Shown here one piece after another: positions 10,563-19,521 of a stretch of 64,000 nucleotides of DNA (position 1 is its first letter; every line of letters starts with the position of its first letter). The DNA lies in NCBI GenBank assembly GCA_030247885.1, contig JAPDRO010000002.1, positions 1,984,001 to 2,048,000 of the forward strand, given 5' to 3'. The position numbers and the translations under genes were made by a program. The DNA is from Taxawa tesnikishii (nom. ined.). Taxonomy: Eukaryota > Ascomycota > Dothideomycetes > Dothideales. The notes beneath the pieces are model-generated. The model worked only from the letters and a program-made list of their open reading frames with translations, did not search any database and was not told the DNA's origin.

Positions 10563-11342
10563 CTACACGAACAACATGCCTCCGTTTGCATTTACGACAC
10601 TTCCGGTTGTCCACCGACTCCGTTCTTCGCAAAGGAAAGCCACGATCTGTGCCACATCGTCCACCTCTGCGATCCTGGGAGCCGCTGGCGTGTTCCTGAT
10701 TGGGGAGTCCCAGGCCTGACGGGCCTCTGGAGTTGATATTGCCTTCGCCCATAGATCCGTATTCACAGGACCGGGGTTGACGCAGTTGACCGTGGCATTG
10801 TACTTGTGCCCAAGCTCTCGGGCCAACGACCGAGTTGCGCTCTCGATGGCTCCTTTGCAAGCCGTGTAAACTAAACAGTCGGAATGACCGCTCCTTGCAT
10901 AGATGCTTGACATGTTGACGATTCTCGGAGCGCGGCCGAAGTAAGGGATAGCTTCTTTGATAAGGAAGAGTGGGAATCGGAGATTTACGGCTATTTGGGT
11001 ATCGAAGATGTCATCTGTCGTTTCCGAAAGCGCAGACTCTCCTCCGACGGCTGCGTTGTTGACAATGATATCGATCACGCTCCATCTTCGAACGGCTGCT
11101 TCGACGACCGCTCTCGGAGCCGCTCGGTCGGACCCTGCTGCAGCGATTGCGATACAGTCGACCCCCAGTTCCCGGACCTCGCGAGCCGTTTCTTCTGCTT
11201 GCGACTGGGCGCTTGAATATGTGATAAGTACATTCGCCCCGCGACCGGCAAGTTCGAGAGCTATGCCCTTGCCGATTCCGCGAGAGCCGCCGGTAACAAT
11301 TGCGATTTTGCCTTGCAGTGTCGGGAATTTCGTTGAATCCAT
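10563..11342 (-). CDS. Short-chain dehydrogenase/reductase (classical SDR)
   Basis: A 259-residue intronless NAD(P)-dependent oxidoreductase of the FabG-like classical SDR type. The cofactor loop is TGGSRGIG (17-24), with NNAA (95-98) as the structural motif. The catalytic Ser is at 145-146, and Tyr159 and Lys163 form YTACK. PGPVNTD follows the last sheet of the fold, and the end NANGGMLFV fits the family. There is no targeting signal. It is divergent from the proline-racemase-family gene over a 371-bp promoter with a TATA box on each side, so the pair may be co-regulated. Whether it acts on a product of that enzyme or on an unrelated ketone is not shown by the sequence. Confidence 0.88.
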   Translation of the reverse strand: MDSTKFPTLQGKIAIVTGGSRGIGKGIALELAGRGANVLITYSSAQSQAEETAREVRELGVDCIAIAAAGSDRAAPRAVVEAAVRRWSVIDIIVNNAAVGGESALSETTDDIFDTQIAVNLRFPLFLIKEAIPYFGRAPRIVNMSSIYARSGHSDCLVYTACKGAIESATRSLARELGHKYNATVNCVNPGPVNTDLWAKAISTPEARQAWDSPIRNTPAAPRIAEVDDVAQIVAFLCEERSRWTTGSVVNANGGMLFV

Positions 11343-11713
11343 CTTCTTCGGGTCTAAGTCTTGGTGATATTGTCGCTTGTATGGAGCGGGGACACGTGGA
11401 TTTTATAAGAAAACTGGACGGTGTCGAGCCGAGTGGGGTTGTATATTGGGCATTTCACCTGATTCACGGAAACTCTGCCGAAGTCTTATCGAAGCCTGTC
11501 GGATCGGAATGGAATCGCGGGCATCTCTCTTGGCCGAGCGGAACCGCTTCCGGCGTCTTTATAAAAAGAAGGCGAAAGTCACGGCACTACGTGTAAAGCC
11601 AGCTGCAAGGATGAGCCTTATCAACGACTGGTGATTATCCCCGAACCTTGAAAAGTCACGAAATCCACGGACAAGGTGACCTCCAGGGTTGGCACTCTTT
11701 CTGGAATAACACA
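11343..11713. promoter_or_regulatory. Divergent promoter of the SDR and the racemase-family gene
   Basis: 371 bp. TATA-like TATAAAA on the minus strand near 11400-11406 lies about 60 bp from the SDR start; TATAAAAA at 11560-11567 lies about 150 bp before the racemase-family start. A candidate Zn2Cys6 site at 11539-11552 sits between them. Confidence 0.6.
11539..11552. promoter_or_regulatory. Candidate Zn2Cys6 activator site, CGG-N8-CCG
   Basis: CGGAACCGCTTCCG is an inverted pair of CGG triplets with eight bases between, extended to CGGAA-N4-TTCCG. Fungal binuclear-zinc-cluster dimers bind such inverted CGG pairs. It is eight bases upstream of a TATA box and inside the shared promoter of the SDR and racemase-family genes. 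Function is inferred. Confidence 0.45.
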
Positions 11714-12754
11714 ATGAAGTCCACTCGCACCATTTCGATAGTGGGTGTGCACGCCGAGGGCGAGGTCGGCGATGTCATTGTGGGAGGCGTACTGGAACCA
11801 GCAGGCTGTTCCAACATGTACGAGAAGCTGGTCTACTTCCGCGACAAAGCAGACCACATCCGCCAGCTTCTGATGCAAGAACCTCGCGGACGTCCTTCGC
11901 AGTGTATGAACATGATCCTGGCGCCATGCAACCCCAAAGCCGACGCTGGGTTCCTAACCCTGGAGAGCGATGAATACCCGCCGATGTCTGGGGCCAATAC
12001 CATCGCCACGACTACCGTGTTGCTCGAGACAGGAATGATTGAGATGAAGGAACCACTGACTACTTTAAACTTGGATACCGCGGCGGGGCTGATCGGTGTC
12101 TCGGCCGAGTGCGAGGGCGGAAAGTGCAAATCTGTCTCGTTTGACAATGTGCCTGCCTTTGTTTACGCTCTGGATCACAAAGTCGAAGTCCCTGAGCTGG
12201 GCACAGTGTCTGTCGATATAGCTTGGGGTGGCATGCACTACGTGCTCGTAGACGCACTATCTGTGGGCCTTTCGATAAACCACGAGTGCGGAGCAGAACT
12301 TGTGCGCATCGGCGAAATGATCAAAAGAGCGGTACAGGAATCATACACACCCATCCACCCGGACAATTCGGACATACGCGGTGTCACAATACTCGAGTTC
12401 ACAGAGCCTTGGAAGGAGGAAGCGGATGGCAGCAAATTTGCCGTCAATACTGTTGTTGTCTCTCCAGGAAGATTCGACAGGAGTCCCTGTGGAACTGGAA
12501 CGTGCGCTCGCATGGCGGTCCTGCACGCCAGAGGTCAACTGAAAGAGGGAGAAATATTCCGCCATAGAAGCATCATCGGAACGGAATTTGTCTGCCATAT
12601 ACGCGGGACAGCCAAGGTTGGAGGATATGACGCAGTTCTTCCCACAGTGAAGGGAAGAGCTTGGCTTACCGGCTTCAGGCAATCTATGCTTGACCCTACC
12701 GACCCATTTCCCCTAGGATATAGGGTTGGAGATCACTGGCACGTGTCTAAGTAG
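11714..12754 (+). CDS. Proline racemase family; likely trans-3-hydroxy-L-proline dehydratase
   Basis: A 346-residue intronless cytosolic enzyme of the proline racemase / hydroxyproline epimerase / 3-hydroxyproline dehydratase family. The first ATG is at 11714 (MKSTRTISIV). The two catalytic positions are visible: the first is MSGANTIA with Ser92 where racemases and epimerases have Cys; the second is DRSPCGTGTCARMA with Cys259. In this family Cys/Cys marks racemases and 4-hydroxyproline epimerases, while Thr or Ser at the first position marks trans-3-hydroxy-L-proline dehydratases, so dehydratase activity (giving pyrroline-2-carboxylate) is inferred. The His usually found after the first motif (CGHGT) is also changed (SGANT). 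The divergent SDR may belong to the same catabolic route. No frameshift. Confidence 0.85.
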   Translation: MKSTRTISIVGVHAEGEVGDVIVGGVLEPAGCSNMYEKLVYFRDKADHIRQLLMQEPRGRPSQCMNMILAPCNPKADAGFLTLESDEYPPMSGANTIATTTVLLETGMIEMKEPLTTLNLDTAAGLIGVSAECEGGKCKSVSFDNVPAFVYALDHKVEVPELGTVSVDIAWGGMHYVLVDALSVGLSINHECGAELVRIGEMIKRAVQESYTPIHPDNSDIRGVTILEFTEPWKEEADGSKFAVNTVVVSPGRFDRSPCGTGTCARMAVLHARGQLKEGEIFRHRSIIGTEFVCHIRGTAKVGGYDAVLPTVKGRAWLTGFRQSMLDPTDPFPLGYRVGDHWHVSK

Positions 12755-13458
12755 AAGCAATCAATTCTATGCAGTTACAAGGTTGATGGCATCCAACGAT
12801 GGCGGCAACACCAGGCCAGATTAGGAGATGATGGTGTGTAAGATGTCGGCCTTGGCGCCTGCACATCGCCGACCGGCCAACCTGCCTTGGTCTCATTGAT
12901 TACTTCCCTCCTCACTCGCAGAGGATTCCCCTGTCTTTGATTGGAAGCAACTCCCTTCGAAGCCAATACCTCTGTAATGAGCCCGGATGAAGTTGCAAAA
13001 GTCAGGGATTGCGAACTCCCGCCATGCGAGCGCCAAGGTACAATGCATGTGATAACGCTCGAAGATGGGGCCAGAAAAGTGCCACACTCTATATCATTGG
13101 CCAACCACAGTTGATCAGGCAACCCGAACGCGGCTGAGCGTGTGGATGGCGCGGATATGTAATGTACGCGCCCGCAACTGGTCCAGCTGATTGTTCGTTT
13201 GCATGCGTAGTAGGTGGATCAGTATGCCATTGACCGCTGCGCATCCCGGCAGCCAGAACACCAAGGTTAAGTAGGCCACACGCATGCACCGTCTAACTGA
13301 CTGTACAACTGATCAGCCACAAGTATTATCGCAGTACCAGCCATAGGTGCAAATCCCGCCACGACGTTTGCGTACCCTGGGAAGTCAGCAAACTCAATTG
13401 TCGCAGTGCCTGCCAGGCGCGCAGATTCCGCTGCGATCTCTATTCACCCAGGGCATCG
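12755..13458. other. Intergenic, 704 bp
   Basis: Holds short minus-strand open frames (for example 12775-13122) without recognisable domains, and possibly the unrecognised 5' end of the next gene. No gene called. Confidence 0.35.
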
Positions 13459-16400
13459 GTGAGTCTAGCTGAACGTGTCCCGGGTCGCTTTTACCGACTG
13501 TGTTCCAGGGTTGAGTCACCGATCAATGATACAAGGCGGCACTCTCACGCAGCAGTGCCAGCAGATGGTCAACTGGACACCACAGTGTTTCTGCCCTCCT
13601 GGGACAATCTTTATAGAGAAGTCCGACAAGCATCGGTCTTCTTCTATACATTCCCTGAAGGTGCAGAAGGTGGCAATCTAGCTTCGCTTGCGGAAGATTT
13701 ACTTCTGGAAGTTCAACATGTCCTTTCCTCCCGCGGCTCAGACAAACCTTTGCACTTCGCTTGCCATAGCACGGGTGGCCTCGTAGTCAAGCTTGCACTC
13801 GCTCTAGCGCATGAATCGGCCGATAAGACTCGGTCGGAAATCGCTGCATCATGTTTCAGTGTGGCGTTCTTCGGTGTACCGCGTAAGTGGACCTGAATCT
13901 TGAGGACAATTCTGAGTGCCAACATTCCGCAGACCTTGGCAGTACAGTGTTGTCCAAAAGCACGTTCCAGGAAAGTTTGACGAAGAACCTCGCGCTGAGC
14001 TTTCCGGTACCAGTCTGGGCACAGAAACTGCTTGATGGATCATCCAATCTTGTGCATCTTGAGGTGTACAACGAACGGTTTGCACCCTTGGCTTTGCAAT
14101 TGCGGAAAGTGTGGAGCTTTGTGGAAGGTTGGGAGACTAAACTCAAGGTGCTTGGAAGCAACAGCAGCACGGAAGCGGTCAAGCAGACCATAAGCACAAA
14201 GGTTGATCATCTCAGTTGAATATCTGAAGAGCGCTGACCATCAAGGCAGATTGTTGATAGCAGATCGGCGACACTCAGCACGAGCCAACAGCGAGTAGGG
14301 AACGAAGAGGTAATCACGGTTGACAGCGGTCACGCTCAGCTGTGCCGGTTCGGAGACAATGAGGGCTCCATGATATTTGCCGACTACGTAGAGGTGCTGC
14401 GTTCTCAGATCAGCCGGCTGGGTCCGAAGAATACGCAAGACCTGAGCTGGGTAGCTGATGACCTCGAGACTGACGTGCACCTATTTTATGAAGCCAAAGA
14501 TCACACTGGGTCCGTTATCAGGTTATGGTCTGTCAATCCTACACTCAGAAACCTTCTGGATTATGGTCCCAAAGCCTGTTTGGACAGAAGACTTCGTGAA
14601 CCGAGGAGTGCGAGCCGGTCACCATCTCCTGCGGCACGGAGAAAGGTGTCTTTCTCTAACCCTACCATCAAGGTCTTTACACCCGAGGCTGTGGACTTCA
14701 AGAATCCCTTTGAGACGTCTGGGGGTAGTACGAACGGCACGTACACGGATCTGTCACACTCAACATTGAGCGACAAAGAAACCACGGCGACCCCGACACC
14801 AAGAACAGTCTTCCCGAAGCCAACTCTCGCGACCGACCTTGAAAGGCGTTCAGTTGAACTACGACCAACGGGCCCTCTCAAGAGAGCTAAATCTTTGGGG
14901 AGTGTTCCACATAGCGACACAGTCCCAGATAGAAAGCCTATGCTAGACACATCTCGGCTTGCACCGCGCATCAGAAATGACCGCTACGATAGCAACGAGC
15001 ACCATCTGCGACTAGACCTACAGAAGTATCAGCTCCCCGATCAATCAAGCCAACGCTTCCGCTGGGTACACGTACCTGCAAATAACATGGCCTGGGTTGC
15101 CGACGTCTTTTCGACATTGGGAGAGGAATGCAACAAGCTGGTAATTTCCAGAACTCTTCTTTCCGATTCTGTTTGGACGTCAAAGCAGAACACGCCCCGT
15201 CACGGATCTCCTCATGGGCGATTCATGGTGCCTCATTGCGAGCTTTTCCTTCCCCGCAGCGGGATCGATGCTTCGCGTCCTCCAGTGGATGTCAGTCCGG
15301 TGGATCAGCCACAACTGGTGGTATACGTGAGTCTTCGAAAAAGCATGTTTGATGAAGACACATTGCTATATTCTGACGATGCATTCAGATGCCGTACCTT
15401 CATTGGGATTGCTTTCAAGGCCTCGTGGAGCGAAATGACATTATTCGAAAACGGCTGAAGCAATCTGAGCCGCATCCGATTGATCTCAAGGTCGCACGTG
15501 GTGGTTCCACGGAACACAGACTCATCTGGCAATTCATAAAAGATGATACCTATCTGCCTCTCCACCATCGGCGCTCGCTCGATCAATACCGCTACCCATC
15601 ACTGCGCAACCTAGATGCACGAGATAACGACCAGGTTCTTTGGAAACGCACTCGTATAGATCAGGCAATATCATCAGCACATACGAGGATGTCTCGATTG
15701 AGCCATGCCATCAAGAATGAAGCCAGTCGAAGCAGGAGAAGCAGCCTAGCAACAAGAGAGCCGATCAACCCAAACGAGAGAAGCAGAGTGCTTATGGTGG
15801 ATCAGCTTTGGTTATGGGTAGTGGATTCCGGTATGTGCCATGTCGGCCAAGCCTTCCGAAATGCTAGCGAAGCGCAGGGGCTGACTTCTGCGGACAAGAA
15901 ACCGTGATGACGTGTTTCCCTCCACGGGAAGAAAGACAAGGGGACAACTCGTTTCAGCAAGGAGATCTCAAAAAGACCATCTACGATGACGTGAATGGCG
16001 ACCCTTACTTTGCTAAGCGATGCGAGAACTGCTTCGACCTCGCCGCTCTTGTTGTGTACCATGCTGTTACCGTCTTTCTAGAAAGGATCAAGGACAAAGA
16101 CCTCCAGGTTTTCCGGGTTTTCGAAGAATACATCAGTGTCTTGGTGCGTATGCTTCGGCTCCTGCTTGTCCCCAGGATCTCTAACGCCCGGGATAGACTG
16201 AGCAACAAACTGTCTCGTTCAAGGAGTTCAGGGACAGGCACCGACGGCAGCAAGACGAGATGCGGCACAAGCGAGACATAATGTTCGACCACAGCAAAGA
16301 CCTTACTGCTTACCTCGAATTACGGGACGTTGAAGACGAGTTGACCACACTCAAAAAGCTGTTTAGTGAGCAAAAGACAGTAGTGGGCCTAATGTCAGAC

Positions 16401-17080
16401 AAATTAGAGAGGAGGGCTACCGAAGCCGCGCAAGGGTGGCTCAGACGCAGCCTGCAACTTCTGGACGGCTACGAGTCTCAGGTAAACGACATGATCGAGA
16501 ACTGCAAGGCTGCACAGGAGTCCGTAAGTGCACATTGATAGCCCCAAGGGGATGAAAGCTGATCCGAAGCAGTACAAAGCGCTTCTGGACATGAAGCAGA
16601 AACAAGCCAACGTCGACGAAGCATACCTTGCAAGGCAGAGTCAGCTGACTGCCGCCGACCAGAGCAGGGCCATTATGGTGTTTACTGTGTTCACCATCAT
16701 ATTTGTAAGTGCGCAACAGGACGCGCGCTGTCAAAGTGCTGATACTGCGCAAGCTTCCTCTGTCCTTCTTTACCTCGCTATTCGGCATGAACGCCCGCGA
16801 GTGGAGCGGCGCCTCCACCGATCCCACACTGCACACCATCGGAGTCCTCATGGGCTCAATCTCAATATCAGTCATTGCGATAACACTTCTGCTAGCCTTC
16901 AACAAGTCCATGCGCAGAATGCTCGCGTCGGCCTACAGATCTGTACTGCCCGCGCAATGGATGGGAGGAGATCACCGCAAATCGAACACGATACGAACTG
17001 GGAGATTGCATATGAGGATCTGGAGGGGCCAGGAGTCCGAGGATCTTCTTTCGATGAACCCTTTGCGGCTGAGAAGATGA
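13459..17080 (+). CDS. Alpha/beta-hydrolase (DUF676-like) fused to a CorA-like membrane domain, eight exons
   Basis: Exons: start-13882, 13933-14201, 14250-15326, 15389-15830, 15899-16143, 16197-16523, 16573-16704 and 16754-17080. All junctions are GT..AG and keep the frame without any lesion (about 1,080 residues from 13459). The N-terminal part is a lipase-like fold seen in fungal NLR-type proteins: HFACHSTGGLVVKLAL (nucleophile Ser in the GHSxGG-like loop), then FFGVPH made across the first intron, then GHAQLCRF. A long Ser/Thr-rich linker follows. The C-terminal part matches fungal CorA-like proteins: LHHRRSLDQYRYPSL, ARDNDQVLWKRT, a helical region (about 16200-16520), and two membrane segments around IMVFTVFTIIF plus LPLSFFTSLFGMN (the CorA GMN motif) and GSISISVIAITLLLAF. 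The start is uncertain: the frame opens at 13459 with GTG, and an upstream exon is likely. A role in ion transport or in self/non-self response is inference. Confidence 0.8.
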
Positions 17081-17734
17081 ATGTCGGGGACTACCAGCCA
17101 TCATACCCCCGTTGGCACAACCGCGCCTTCCAGTACATGACGAGAGGCTTATCAAAATCCAACATCGACTAGAGGGCTGCTTTTGGTGCCAATGACACTC
17201 AGTCGCGCAGCAGCCGAACCGAACCACCACTTTGATCTCCGTTACGGCCGAGCAGTCCGTTTCGCAGTTGGGAGGGCGGGTTTGTTGGCTCGCTTGTTAT
17301 TGTTACTCCGCCTTATGCAATCTGAAGCTCGGCCGATACCTTCGATCTCCGCCGCCAAGCCACGATTGTCTCCGAGCGCTATTAATATCCTAGCGCTGCA
17401 AGGAAACAGATCTTCCGTATGCATTCGCATCACGTCCGATCTGAGCCTACCACGCCGCCACAATACTGCGGCGGCTGGCTTCCTCCTCCGACCGTCCGAC
17501 TCGTACGAGTTCGGATTTAATTGTATAGTCGCTCACTTGATGAAGGTAAACAGTATGAGCCGACAGTATAAATCCATATCTCTTTGCCTTTCGCTGTCTT
17601 TCGCTCATCACACCCAAAACGCACTCTGAGTCTTGTCTTCCCACATTCTCCACCATCCAAGCCTGCGACACAGCTTCCAGCTTGAGAGCACCAAACCATT
17701 TGGGCCTATAAACAAAACAGTTCACGTCCACACC
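17081..17734. other. Intergenic, 654 bp
   Basis: Promoter side of the MDR gene. A TATA-like TATAAAT lies at 17567-17573, about 160 bp before its ATG. No gene seen. Confidence 0.45.
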
Positions 17735-18763
17735 ATGGCTCCCAACGCAGCAGCGTGGCTAACAGCCCCAAAAGCCAGGCCCCTCGAGGTCAAGCCAGCT
17801 CCCACCTGGACCCCAGACGAGAATGGGATCCTCGTCCAAAACCACGCGATTGCAATCAACCCAGTCGATGCGGCCGTGCAAGCGTTCGATCCACCCCGAT
17901 TCATGATCAAGTACCCTACAATCCTCGGAAGCGACGTCGCTGGTGTAGTCGTGGCCGTCGGGTCCAAAGTAACACGCTTCAAGAAAGGCGATCGAGTCGT
18001 TGGCCAAGCGGTCGGCATGGCCACAAAGCGCGATCAGGACAACGGCTTCCAGTCGCACACCATCTTGAACGAGCACATGGCCAGCGAACTCCCAGACAGC
18101 GTTCCTTATGAAAATGCGGCCGTGATCCCTCTGGGTCTTTCGACAGCGGCCTGCGGCCTGTTCCAAGAGGCGCCGTTTCTGCACCTGCGGTTCCCCACCG
18201 AGCCCGCGCAAAGCCCGATCGGGCAAACAGTCCTTATCTGGGGCGGCTCCTCCAGCGTAGGCAGCAACGCAATCCAGCTCGCCGTCGCCGCCGGCTACGA
18301 AGTCATCTGCACCGCGAGCCCGAAGAATTTCGACTACGTCAGGGGACTCGGCGCGAGCCAAGCATTCGACTACAACAGTCCCGCAGTCACCGAGGACCTG
18401 GTCAACGCGTGCGAGGGCAAAACCGTCGCGGGCGCTCTGGACTGCATCGGCGGTGATGCTACGGCCGCTTGCGCCGATTTCGTGCACAGGACTGCCGGAT
18501 CCGGCGCTGTTGCTACGACAAAGGGCGGCTACGAGAGTCCCTATGAGAGCGTCAGCGTGAAGAACGTCTTTGGCACCACGCTCAAGGATAACGCCGTCGG
18601 ACCGGCTGTCTATGTTGACTTCCTGCCCAAGGCTCTACAGGCGGGAACGTTTGTGCCCGCGCCAAGACCGGAGGTGGTGGGCAAAGGACTGGAAGGCGTG
18701 CAAACAGCGGTTGACCGTCTGATGAAAGGAGTATCGGCTACGAAGTTGGTCGTGACGTTGTGA
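17735..18763 (+). CDS. Zinc-type alcohol dehydrogenase-like (MDR) oxidoreductase, enoyl-reductase-like
   Basis: A 342-residue intronless medium-chain dehydrogenase/reductase. The ATG at 17735 begins MAPNAAAWLTAPKARPLEVK, followed by the GroES-like half (INPVDAAVQ, YPTILGSDVAGVVVAVG) and the Rossmann half (WGGSSSVGSNAIQLA, then GALDCIGGD). The catalytic zinc ligands of true alcohol dehydrogenases are missing, so it belongs to the zinc-free ToxD / trans-acting enoyl reductase / quinone reductase branch that uses NADPH to reduce C=C bonds. No polyketide synthase lies nearby, so a general detoxifying or unknown role is as likely as secondary metabolism. No frameshift. Confidence 0.87.
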   Translation: MAPNAAAWLTAPKARPLEVKPAPTWTPDENGILVQNHAIAINPVDAAVQAFDPPRFMIKYPTILGSDVAGVVVAVGSKVTRFKKGDRVVGQAVGMATKRDQDNGFQSHTILNEHMASELPDSVPYENAAVIPLGLSTAACGLFQEAPFLHLRFPTEPAQSPIGQTVLIWGGSSSVGSNAIQLAVAAGYEVICTASPKNFDYVRGLGASQAFDYNSPAVTEDLVNACEGKTVAGALDCIGGDATAACADFVHRTAGSGAVATTKGGYESPYESVSVKNVFGTTLKDNAVGPAVYVDFLPKALQAGTFVPAPRPEVVGKGLEGVQTAVDRLMKGVSATKLVVTL

Positions 18764-19521
18764 TGGCGAAGCGAGCGGAGCCGGATTTCGTCGAAGAAGA
18801 TGCGCGGTAGTATGAAGAAGCACGGAAGCTTGCAGCTTTTTTCTCTTCCTTTTCTCACATGTACAGAAAAGCATTTTAGAAGTCGCATCTATTCTCCGTT
18901 CCTTTCCCCCCCCCCCCCCCCCAAAACCGAAGATTCCTGTCGTTCTAAGGACTACGCGCTTCAGTGGTTCTCCCGCGGGACTATTCCGCTCTTACACTGT
19001 CAAAGTACACGACCACCCCTGCGATAGCCAACGACATTTATTTTAATGGTATATCTAGTCCTACACAATAATGCGTGTCCAATCACCCCCACGTATACAA
19101 AAAAAACAAAGGAATCTGTCAGCATGTCACAGATAGAAACCTCCAGCGGCACCTCCTTCTCCGGATTCCTACACACCCTCATCTCCAGCCCCTCGTTGTC
19201 AGGAACTCGATGGAGTTCGAGACGTTGGCCAAACGTCGGAGAAAGAGGGGGGTGGCGGTAAAGGTGCTAGCTAGCAAATGCCGGTGCTGAATGTTAGGGA
19301 TGGAGACGCTTGACGGGATCGGTTCGTTTGGTTCCCCGTGGAAGCCAGCCGGGTGCGAGGTTACGGCCACGGGGATTGAGATACGTTCGTTTCAACCGGT
19401 TTATGAGCTTTATGAAAAATCCGGGCTTGCCGGCCCCTGCTTTTTGGTACGTGTCATGGAATTTCCATGAACCTCATCGACAGAAATCGTGCCGCATACC
19501 TGATCTCAACAACCCCCTTCG
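18764..19521. other. Intergenic, 758 bp, with a run of 17 C
   Basis: Convergent 3' flanks of the MDR and ENA genes. A C homopolymer of 17 bases lies at 18906-18922. No gene recognised. Confidence 0.5.

Noticed and set aside
12775-13122. Minus-strand frame of 115 codons, thought to be the end of an oxidoreductase of a hydroxyproline cluster
   Set aside because: No cofactor or family motif could be found; adjacent frames do not continue it.
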